From: Pictodentalium vernedei
Lineage: Eukaryota; Mollusca; Scaphopoda; Dentaliida; Dentaliidae
DNA: 64,000 nt
Assembly (NCBI GenBank): GCA_031216915.1
Contig: CM062296.1
Coordinates: 667,820,753-667,884,752, forward strand
Direction of reading: 5' to 3'
Part shown: positions 11,400 to 20,050 of the stretch, in pieces
How the letters are laid out: each line of letters starts with the position of its first letter
Position numbering within the stretch: the first letter of the stretch is position 1
Position numbers and translations under genes: made by a program
The notes under the pieces: generated by a model
Database searches by the model: none
Told to the model about the DNA's origin: nothing
The model's input: only the letters and a program-made list of their open reading frames with translations

Positions 11400-12230
11400 A
11401 TTCACTCAGCACTCATGGTAGCTTGCATGAGCTTGCAGCAGCAAACTTGTAGCTGTGAGCTTGTGTGAGCTTGCAACTGAGAGCTTATAGCTGCAAGCTC
11501 ACACGTGCATATTTGGGACAAATATGAGATCGTGCTAGCTCAGGTAAGCTTGAACAAGCTCGCAGCTTTGCCAGCTCACAAGGGCTCATGCAAACTTGTG
11601 CAAGCTTGTCGAAACTTCCTGTACATATAGTCTGAAAGTAAGTGAATTTCTAAAATCATTTCCCATCTAGATAGCTGCTGAGAATCAAATTAAGATGTTT
11701 GGAATACATAAATTTTGTGAATAAATGATCTTACCATTTCATCTCGATGTTTTGTGTACTTAATCGACACATGAATATAATTCGTATTAACCTGCTGCTT
11801 GCAAGCCTGGAAGTACGCAATCTGTCATTTGCAGATGGTGGTCCCTAAAGGGTGAATTTGCTGATGCTATCCCATACAGTGGTCTTGGGTGGAATAAAAT
11901 CACACGATGTGTTCTATCCATGAAGCATCCTGCATACATTGTAAGCAAAATGACAGTCACAAGCTTGTGCGAGCTCACAAGACGGGTCTTTCAGGGCTCC
12001 AGATTTTCATTGTAAGCTGGTGCAAGCATGCAGATATTTTTTAAGGTTACTGCAAGTTTGCAGGAACTAGCAAAAGCTATCTACACACAAGCTTGTGTGA
12101 GGTTGCAGGTATTCTGTAAGCATATCAAAAAGCTTGCATGAGCTCATGCACAATTGCTACACATTCATGTGAGCTTGCAACAAGATTGGGTGAGCTCTCA
12201 ATGAGAACACATTTTTATAATAGACGTTCA
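11400..12230. repeat. AGCTTGNNNGAGCT-rich cryptically simple region
   Basis: Dense irregular iterations of GAGCTTGCA, AAGCTTGTG and AGCTCACA on both strands (11415-11620 and 11940-12200) make a locally self-complementary region. They are separated by a partial copy of element E (11800-11895). No fixed period is visible. Confidence 0.55.
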
Positions 12231-12906
12231 CAATTGGTGGTAAATGCTAAGATTAGAAACACAGTCATAACATCTCAGTTATTTCATCTGTGTTGCATTG
12301 TTTTAGACTGCAACATGAATATAAATCCAAATCCAGCCAATCATTTATACCCATTTTAGAGGACTTCCCCCCCCCCCCCCCCCCCCCCAGGCTTTGGTTA
12401 CTGGGTCCTAGTTTACCAGTAAAACAGAGCGTGTTTATCACAGTAAACAAGCACTGCTTCTCTTCATGGGGTTCCCAAAGGGACATCTCTGTTGTAATAC
12501 ACCAGCAGTGGAAGGGGCTCAGTGACCCCTTTCCAACAGTGTATCACATCATAGCAATTCTCCCAGAATGCTTTATTAGCACCATAATCATAGATCTGGA
12601 AAGTAACTGAATACCAATGGAAATTTTATCAAACTTTCTCGCAACTTGTCAGCGGTATAAATAATTCAGATGAACAAAAAAATGGTTGCCCTATTTTCTT
12701 TTAGGTAAACACTGGTGAACGAAATGTTCATGCACCAATTTGAGCTGGTCTGCCTTCCATTAGTCTGTGAAGATTGAATCCTCTGACTTTTTCTGAGATT
12801 GTACATGTTGCTGTCCTGAGCAGGAACATTTTCAGGAGCATGCAAGGAGTCATTCTGGTTTTGGTCTTCAGTATAGTGTTCACAAGCTCTGTTTTGTAAG
12901 TAAATG
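12231..12906. repeat. Dispersed repeat D with a poly-C run, then unclassified intron
   Basis: Repeat D is present at 12354-12480 and is split by a run of about 23 C (12367-12389). The remainder to 12906 is AT-rich, without exon or repeat signals. Confidence 0.45.
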
Positions 12907-13275
12907 AAAGGAGGAATGGTGGCTCAGTGGTTGCAGCACTGGACTTCAAACCAAAAGGTACACAGTTTGATCCTGGGTAACTGCATTGTGTCCTTGGGCA
13001 AGGTACTTAATCCTTATTGCCCACATTGAACTAGGACAAACTGCATGTCGATGGTGCACCTGTCCTTAACTAATGCTGACCCTGCTTGTGTAGAGCTGGT
13101 ACATTGGGGAGTTTGACAGTTTGTCGCCATTGCTCAGTGGTTCTCTCCAGGTACTCAGGCTTCCTCCACTCATAAAGCTGTCCAACACGAGATGATGCTG
13201 GCTGTCGAAAGTGTCATTAAACACCAATAAATAAATAAATAAACAAATAAATAAATAAATAAATAAATAAATAAG
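12907..13275 (+). mobile_element. tRNA-headed SINE, plus strand
   Basis: The head has an A-box-like TGGCTCAGTGGTTGCAGCAC and a B-box-like AGTTTGATCCTGGG, as in tRNA-derived pol III promoters. The body follows: TCCTTGGGCAAGGTACTTAA, CTGCATGTCGATGGTGCACC, GTGGTTCTCTCCAGGTACTC, TTCCTCCACTCATAAAGCTG. The tail is (AATA)n. The body is shared with all SINE copies in the window. A region of tail-near divergence (ACACGAGATGATGCTGGC) differs from other copies. Confidence 0.85.
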
Positions 13276-13907
13276 TGGATGAAAATGACTTGTATACTCT
13301 CTATGAAATCCTTTGCTTTGGTTTACCTAACACGACTCGATGAAAAATAATTGCAATTTTTCTCTTGAATAACTAAAAATGTTCCATTGTTTGTCTTTTG
13401 AATAGATAAAAATTTCCTCTGTTTGCCCCCAAAACCCAGTTTATAACCCCCCTCCCCCCCGCAGCACCCCCCCCCCCCCCCCCCCCCCCGCAGCACCACC
13501 CCCCCCCCCCCCCACCCCTTATTAAAGTGAACTCAATGACTTCATTCCACTTACAGGTCATCAACTATGTTTTGATAGCCAAAACAGAAGAGACCCCAAA
13601 GGGTCAGAAGCAGTGACCTGACAAAACCCATGAATACTTCACAAAGAGATTTAAAGATTTCTAAAAAAAAATATCAGTTGCCCATTATTTACCAACTACA
13701 ATATGTCAAACTGTTGGGAATTTGGGAATTAGGAGATGTTTTGTCATAATTTTTTCTTCATGATCAACTTTGCTGGAATTGGGGGTAAAGTTAGGAGGCT
13801 ATGCTGAACATGAAATCATTTGGGGTGGTGGTTTAGGATAAGATGGTTTTTAATGTTTTCCCCAATTACCAAGAGTGTTAAAATCAGAGGGCCCTAGGGA
13901 GGGCAAC
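13276..13907. repeat. Intron stretch with long poly-C runs
   Basis: Runs of C separated by short breaks occupy about 13446-13514 (GCAGCA spacers between C-tracts). The flanks carry decayed subfamily A MITE arms (TAACACGACTCG near 13328, then TCAACTATGTTTTG). No exon is visible. Homopolymer lengths may be unreliable in the assembly. Confidence 0.5.
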
Positions 13908-14027
13908 TAGGGACGCAGACCGGCCCAGACCACCAGTGATGGTCCGGTCCAGGGGAAAGGTGGTCCAGTTTGGTCTGGTCCAACCCTAGGTGGTCCGATA
14001 TTCTTGCCTGGACTGGTTCTGGATGAG

Positions 14028-14147
14028 CCCAATCATTATAAAATACCTTCAATGAAGTGAAATGTGTTAAAATGTTACTTTTGGTAATACCAAATTAAGA
14101 TTTTAACACATTTGCTTTATTTAAGATATTTTATAATGATTGAATGG
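14028..14147. repeat. Inverted repeat of about 120 bp
   Basis: CAATCATTATAAAATACCTT at the left faces AAGATATTTTATAATGATTG at the right, with a second inner pair AATGTGTTAAAAT and ATTTTAACACATTTG. It forms a long AT-rich hairpin next to the left end of the hAT-like element and could be part of it. Confidence 0.65.
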
Positions 14148-14161
14148 TATACGCATTTGTG

Positions 14162-14413
14162 TTAACCCTTTACCTAACATGAAAAGCAGACGACACTTGC
14201 AAAAATAATTCTTGAATAACTAATTTTTTTCATTTTTAGTCTCAAAAACATAGGTTATGACCCCTCGTTGGAACGAGCTCGTCGAGCTCGTTCCAACGAG
14301 GGGTCATAACCTATGTTTTTGAGACAAAAAATGAAAAAAATAATGAAAATTAATTGGCAATTTTTGAGAATAGAGCTAGCCGTTTTTGGCCGTTACGTTG
14401 GGTAAAGGGTTAA
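14162..14413. mobile_element. TTAA-flanked palindromic MITE, subfamily A
   Basis: TTAA at 14162-14165 and 14410-14413, CCCTTTACC ends, and a near-perfect central palindrome (GTTGGAACGAGCTCGTCGAG and its complement, 14264-14306). It is one of the best-preserved subfamily A copies. It lies within the candidate hAT-like element. Confidence 0.82.
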
Positions 14414-14577
14414 AGAAAGCATCAACTTACTGCCATCTGACGGGCATGTTATTTAATACATTGTATACACATTGAGGGAATGTGTAGTGTATTTTGGAAT
14501 ATTTTTTCATATCCATTATTATAGAGAAGTTAGAGAGCGAATAAACGTGCATACAACTTGTGAATGCAACTCACTGT

Positions 14578-14668
14578 GGAGTCTGTATTTCGAGTTTCCC
14601 GCTATCCTGCACATGTTATATGTCATATAGCATGTGGAGGATAGCGGAAACGTGAACTACAGACTAAA
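14578..14668. repeat. Palindrome
   Basis: Outer GTCTGTA with TACAGAC and inner CCGCTATCCTGCACATG with CATGTGGAGGATAGCGG surround a TATATGTCATATA loop. It is probably a small palindromic element; no second copy was noticed. Confidence 0.6.
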
Positions 14669-15060
14669 TGTTATTAGTGCTGAAAAACTATGCACTATCT
14701 ATCTTATCAAGTATATGATTGGGTTAAGAACTTAAAGATAGATATACACAGTATACTACTCAAAGCACCAAGTATATCCAACTACCTGTTTTACGTTTTA
14801 GTTGAAATATTGTTATGAAAAGTGTATATATTTTATATTTAATTATATCTTTAATGATTTAAGCACAGAAATTAAGATTTTGTTTGTGTTTGACATTATT
14901 TTTTGGCTTTTTGAATACGATAACAATGGATATTATTGGTAAAAGAAGAAATTTTTCAATTTGCCAAAAAGTTGACGGAGCGAACTGATATGGGTTCAAT
15001 ATCGAGTATGAGACCCATTATTGTTAATTGCCGCTTGACAACACCTTCTCATGCTCTCAG

Positions 15061-15974
15061 TCAGGTTCCAGATGGTCCTTTGTGGGATGTTGTTCCATTC
15101 TTGGACCAGCATGGCACAAGCTCCTGAACACTTCTTGGTTGGACTGGACGGACGGAAATTGCAAGCTGCAACTCATTCCAGACATGTTTGATTGGATTGA
15201 GGTCAGGGGATCTTGCTGGCCAGTCCATACGCTCAATCCTCTCCCTCTGTCGGTACTCCTGGATAGCACGGGCAACATGAGGACGGGCATTATCGTCCAT
15301 CAGAATGAATCTATCACCCACTGCTCCTGCATACAATCTGATGTACTATGGTCAAGGACACAGAGCTCTGTACGTCCATCACAGCTGATGCCGCCACAAA
15401 CCATTAATGACCCTCCACCATACCGGTCATACTCAGCAATGTTGGCAGCATGGAATCGCTCTCCTGGTCTTCTCCATACCCAAGAACGCCTATCTGTGTT
15501 GTCCAGGCAGTACCCTGACTCATCTGTAAAAAGAACAGGTCATCAATCTTCTCTGGTCCATCCAACGTGATCCATGGCCCATTCATATCATGCCTGGTGG
15601 TGGTTCTGGGACAGCTGAATGCGAATACGAATTCTCAATCGGAGACCACCTTCGTGCAACCTTGCCCGGATCATCTGCGTCGAAACATTTTCCCCGGATG
15701 CATTCTGAAGGTCACTGCGAAGCTGAGTTGCTGTGTCAAAGCGGTTCCTACGGGCCTGAATGATCAAAAACCGGTCTTCAGTTGCAGATGTTGCCCTGAC
15801 TCTGCCACCACCATGTCGTCTGACTGGTGTGCCATACTGCTGAAATCTTGCCCAGGCTCTGGTGATCACTGTATGGTGCACACCAAGGGCATCACCTTGT
15901 TCCACCATCCCTACAGCCCACCATATTTCTGCTTCAGACAAATGTCTTCTTACATTTGCATTCGCCATATTCAA
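15061..15974 (-). pseudogene. Dead Tc1/mariner-like transposase
   Basis: The minus-strand remnant starts at about 15974 with an N-terminal helix-turn-helix region (RHLSEAEIWWAVGMVEQGD, then GTPVRRHGGGRVRATSATED) in a frame that runs to 15588. The middle (about 15590-15340) is in a different frame and holds the first catalytic Asp region (LFTDESG). The C-terminal part (15336-15061) holds the second Asp motif (FILMDDNARPHVA) and RSPDLNPIKHVWNEL. At least one frameshift separates the parts. The third acidic residue of the DDE triad, normally Glu in the DLNPIE motif, is Lys (AAA). A Tc1-type transposase is about 340 residues, so roughly 300 codons are represented. Terminal repeats were not found. 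An antisense open frame over 15028-15570 is a shadow. Confidence 0.85.
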
Positions 15975-16116
15975 TCATTAAATCACAAGGGTTTGTGTTG
16001 AAATGAAGACTGAATACCCTACTCATCTCATGTACATGTAGACAGTACACAAAAACGTCATGGAAATCAAGGGGTACATGCTTTCCATGACTGTCATGAA
16101 ACATCTGCCTGTCAAG

Positions 16117-16488
16117 TATTTATTATTTATTTATTGGAGTTTAAGGTCACATACTTATGCACAATGGCTTATCGTGACCATGACAGTTTTACGGATGGAG
16201 GAAGCCTGAGTACCCGGAGAGAACCACCGAGCATCGATGAGCAACTGCCAGCTCCTCAACATTCTAACTCTGTTGAAGCTCTGCTCAAGCAGGGTTACAG
16301 CGATTGAAGACATGTGCACCTTCGACGTGCAGTACGCCTTAGTACACAGTGTCATCGTGCCCCCATGTAGGCAACCGGGATAAAGTGCCTTGCCCAAGGA
16401 CACAACACGGGTCGTCCCGCACGGGGATCGAACTCGGGACCTCTAGCAAAGAAGTCCAACAGTCTACCAATGAGCCACCGCGCTCCCG
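16117..16488 (-). mobile_element. tRNA-headed SINE with 13-bp target duplication
   Basis: On the minus strand the head reads GCGGTGGCTCATTGGTAGAC (A-box region) and GAGTTCGATCCCCGTGCGGG (B-box region). The body starts TCCTTGGGCAAGGCACTTTA, passes through GGCGTACTGCACGTCGAAGG and ends in (AATA)n. Direct repeats TCTGCCTGTCAAG at 16104-16116 and 16489-16501 are the target-site duplication. It is full-length (372 bp) and is the reference copy for the tRNA-headed version of this SINE. Confidence 0.92.
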
Positions 16489-17036
16489 TCTGCCTGTCAA
16501 GAGAGCTAATGTAAACACTGGGGACCATCTCAATACATTCATCAATCATATCCACCAAAAATATTGCAAATGTGTCACAAGAAAATTTCACAATGATTTG
16601 TCAAATATGTGGTGCTTAGCAAACTTGGAGTAGTATATATTAGCCTATGAGGGTTATTTGACAACTTGACATGGTAATTCCTAATTCACTATCTTGTCTG
16701 ACATTAGTCATTGTCACTAGTGAATTGCTAAAGCCAGACATACATCTATGTATTAAAGTCTGCGAATCGGTCCAGTACCGGGCCGCCATGTGTGGACCGG
16801 TCCAAAGCAGTCCAATGATGGCAGTCCATTCTGTCCACGGTCATGACCCTGGACCACAGACCATACTGGTTTTTTGCAATCTGGGTCGCATCCCTAATGC
16901 CAACAATAAATAATGCACCAGAGGCTGGATTTGCACAAACTTGTAAATACTCACAAGGAAGATATTACAGACCAAACATAGAAAAATATTATTCAATGAA
17001 CTGGACAAACTTTAGAATGGACAAAATTCTGAATGC

Positions 17037-17290
17037 ACGTTCTAACACGTTCTTAATTGTGGGGCTTTTCCCATGTTAAACCCTAACCCCACAAAGTCAA
17101 AAAAATTAACCCCACAGTGCCAAAAATAACCCCACAAGTGGTCATTGTACTAACCCAACCCCACAACTACCGCTGACCCTATATTGTAAACCCCTCAATG
17201 TACCTCTGCTAAGACTGGACAGACTGACAGATAGATGGACAAAGCACCTATTACATCCCCCCCCCCCCCCCCCACCTTGAAAAATCTTTG
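17037..17290 (+). mobile_element. Hairpin-ended family W fragment
   Basis: TTCTTAATTGTGGGGCTTTT, iterated AACCCCACA blocks and TACCTCTGCTAAG, then GGACAGACTGACAGATAGAT, match 26480-26728 closely. The 3' hairpin is damaged here by a C-tract (17259-17273). Confidence 0.5.
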
Positions 17291-17374
17291 GGGAGCATAA
17301 AAAGTTTTAAACACCGCATAAGTTGGGCACAATTAAATTATTTTGGGCACACCATATGCTGTTGGTATCGGCAT

Positions 17375-17588
17375 TTAACCCCTTACCCAATGCAGACAAT
17401 ATCAAATTTTATAAGTGTAAAAATTATTTTTTCAAATTTTTCAAAATATTTCAACAAAACCATATCGATGAGCTCGTTCCAATAAGGGGTCACATGATAT
17501 GGTTTAGTTGAATTTGTTTGAAAAATAATATTTTTTTCATCTGCTCAATTTGTATATTATGAGGGTGATTCATTAGGTAAAGGGTTAA
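17375..17588. mobile_element. TTAA-flanked MITE, subfamily B, core deleted
   Basis: TTAA ends at 17375 and 17585 with CCCCTTACCC and GGTAAAGGG. The arms AACAAAACCATATC and CACATGATATGGTTTAG are present, but one half of the central palindrome (about 25 bases) has been lost, leaving GATGAGCTCGTTCC. Confidence 0.75.
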
Positions 17589-18247
17589 AGGCATGGTCTA
17601 CAGTTGCTGTAATTAGCCACGGCAATCAGCAATGTCATGGTTTTCATTTGAATGTGGGAATAATTTTCCTACACAACTATTTCAAAAACATTATGATAAC
17701 ATTTAATTTGAACATTTTCCTTTACAAACAAACTTTTACTTTTTGGGCAACAATTGTAACACAAGCATAATGGTATTAGTAAGATATTAGGCTATCCAAT
17801 CACCACATCACCATGCTCTTTCAAAAAGCATGCAGCATGCAAGATAATTAAAGTATAGAAAACCTGTTGTTAGAGCCTGGATATAATGGAGGAACCAAAA
17901 GATTCTCTTTACTTTCAGGTCTTCTAAGACAAGATGTTGTGTCCCTGAATCATGATATGAATATAAAATGACAATAAAATAATCTACAATGAATGATTCT
18001 CCTTGGATTCTAAAGCATATGAAGCAAATTGCCAAACACATCATATTAAATAAATAAATATTTAAATAATCATGGAAACAACTGACGAAAGTTTATACAC
18101 AGGCATGAAGTTAAAGACTGATAAAATTAACTTAAACTGTATTTGCATACAACGATGTGTCTCAAAATCAAGCTCTTTGTCCCCAATAATTTATATTCTC
18201 TGCAAATAATGCTTGTGACCATATGTTAAACCACTGATTTTACATTA
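17589..18247. other. Intron 3 sequence left of the DIRS element
   Basis: AT-rich sequence of 659 bases with no exon or recognised repeat. It provides the left flank (ACATTAAAA) of the DIRS insertion. Confidence 0.5.
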
Positions 18248-18290
18248 AAATCTAAATTTTATAGTAAATTTCCTTTCTTATTATACCTAC

Positions 18291-18534
18291 CACAATTGTT
18301 TACTACAGGCTTGCACTACAGTGGAAGTCCCTAACTCGGATAAAATACTCTCTATTTTTGTCTTTCCCAAGCAAGTTGGGAAAGAAAAGTGGTGCAAAAG
18401 CACCAATAAAAAAATAAGCCAAAACTGGGTCGAGTGCAACCGGCGCAGACCCAGTACGGGACGCTCTCTCCCAAGTACAACTCCACGACTTCCGTTGCCA
18501 GTGCGCATACCGTCTCTAAAGACTCATTCTTTTT
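18291..18534. repeat. DIRS left inverted terminal repeat
   Basis: 244 bp, nearly identical in inverted orientation to 24526-24769. Outside it the left end has a unique extension of 40 bases (18251-18290) absent from the right end, which is the usual asymmetry of DIRS ends. It contains three small stem-loops: TTTCCCAA with TTGGGAAA (18363-18383), GGTGCAAAAGCACC (18391-18404) and CTGGGTC with GACCCAG (18425-18454). Confidence 0.93.
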
Positions 18535-18613
18535 GAATCCGTAAACGTTAGAGTTATGTGATCAGCGGGGAGGAAAGATTCTTTACCCGTAAAGAAGACG
18601 GGAGGGCCTCCAT

Positions 18614-18704
18614 GTAAACAATTGTGGTAGGTATAATAAGAAAGGAAATTTACTATAAAATTTAGATTTCTTATCAACCTACTCACAATTGTTTACTACA
18701 GGCT
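18614..18704. repeat. DIRS internal complementary region (circle-junction template)
   Basis: Positions 18614-18666 are the exact reverse complement of the outer left end (18251-18303). Positions 18670-18704 are the reverse complement of the outer right end, finishing at 24783. A single TTT (18667-18669) lies between the halves and corresponds to the AAA found at each border. In DIRS elements this region lets the linear product be completed and closed into a circle. Confidence 0.92.
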
Positions 18705-18920
18705 GAATAGACAAAAGGCTGGAGGGAATCGCATAACCAACCCCCACATAACCCTAGTGCACTGGAACCGTGAAGCAGAAGGAAGAGGTCCCGAGGCTTA
18801 TCAACCATAATGTCGCAATCATTGGTAAAGGACAATGAAAAGAGACATATGAGCCTGTGTGACACACAGACAGAAAAAAGGGCAGTAACAGCACAAGGCT
18901 GAAACTGACCTTCAAGAAGC

Positions 18921-20050
18921 CTAATGGCTATGGCAGACAACAGCCTGAGCAGAAGAAAGAGGACCCAAGGCAAAAAGGTCCTCCGACTGCTCCTGCAACT
19001 GGCGTAAATAAAAGGTGGAGAAAGTAGAAGCATTTCTCCAGTAGGCTGCCTGCATAACATCCGACAACTTGACGGAGTTAGAATAAGCCCAAGAGGTAGA
19101 CAGTGCCCGCACCTCGTGGGCAGAAATACGATTGGTAATACAATCGCCAGCTGCTAAACGACTATAAGCCGTACGAATAGCAAGACAAATCCATCGAGAA
19201 ATGGATTGAGGAGAGATCTTCTGTCGACCCGGAATGAGAGACAGAAAAAACCGTTTTCTGCCCTTCCGTATGAAGCGTGTCCGATCAAGATAAATGCGAA
19301 TAGCACGGACCGGACAGAGCAATGGGCGAGTACCCTCAACAGAGGGAAGAGCCCTGATACAGATAGGAGGAGGAGTAGTATCTGGTAACTGATTCTTAGC
19401 CAAAAAGGAGCAATCAGTGGTAAAAGTAACACTGTTGGGAGAACTCCTAAAAAAGGCCGGGTCAACCGAGAGGGCGTGAAGCTCACTAACCCGTCTGGCC
19501 GAAGCAAATGCCATCAGAAAAGCCGTCTTGTATGTGAGAAATCGCATATCCACCTGGGATAAAGGTTCGAACGGCGCCCCCCCCAAGCAAAGCAGCACCC
19601 ACGAAAGATTCCATCGTGGAGTAAGCTGCAAAGTCCGAGGCCTTTTCAAAGAAAAGTGCCGAACAAGCTTGGAGAGGTAAGGATTAGTGCCGATACGACG
19701 CTTCCCCACATAAGAAAAAGTCTCTGAAAGCATAGACCTGTAACCCTTGATGGTAACAGGCTGGAGACCCCGAGAATCAAACAGATATACCAGAAACTCC
19801 GCAATCTGTGAAATCGAAGGATTGGCATAATCAACAGAGTGATCAGCACACCATCGACAGAAGACCTTCCATTTAGCTGCATAAGCTAAACCAGTGGAGT
19901 GCCTCCTTGAAGAAGAAATGCACTCCACTGCTCGTCTCGAAAAACCTCTACGGAGGAGACAGGACCTGACAAAAGATATGCGTGAAGGCACAATGAAGTC
20001 GGGTCGACGTGAAACCTCCTCGGGCGACCTTGACAAAGAAGGTCGCGACG
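18921..20050 (-). CDS. DIRS tyrosine recombinase (integrase)
   Basis: This frame catalyses insertion of the circular DNA intermediate in place of a DDE integrase. The frame stays open from 21818 down to the stop at 18921 (965 codons), but only the last 320 or so residues look like a recombinase. It starts near SRISFVRSCLLRRGFS and includes the core-binding-like segment AYAAKWKVFCRWCADHS. Catalytic residues are visible in the order R..HxxR..Y: ASARRVSELHAL (Arg 775 or 776 in the long frame, about 19495), SAHEVRALSTSWAY (His 901 and Arg 904, about 19118-19107) and STFYLRQL (Tyr 937, about 19009). There is no ATG between the beginning of the long frame and about 19730, so expression probably depends on frameshifting from RT/RNase H (the recombinase lies in the -1 frame) or on another mechanism. 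The start given here is approximate. Confidence 0.88.

Larger units (their letters stand above)
13908..16896. mobile_element. Possible hAT-like element containing nested insertions
   Basis: The left end TAGGGACGCAGACCGGCCCA faces a right end whose complement reads TAGGGATGCGACCCAGA. The flanking octamers are AGGGCAAC (left) and ATGCCAAC (right), six of eight identical, which would fit a decayed 8-bp hAT duplication. Both subterminal regions are packed with GGTCCGGTCC-type motifs (13935-14000 and 16765-16865), as expected for transposase-binding repeats. No hAT transposase remains. A MITE, a palindrome, a Tc1/mariner remnant and a SINE lie inside. The call is an inference from the ends. Confidence 0.4.

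Noticed and set aside
15028-15570. 180-residue plus-strand open frame
   Set aside because: It is antisense to the Tc1/mariner transposase remnant and has no recognisable domain of its own.
16400-16488. Functional tRNA gene
   Set aside because: The A- and B-box-like motifs belong to a SINE head with a target duplication; no cloverleaf with a complete acceptor stem is apparent.
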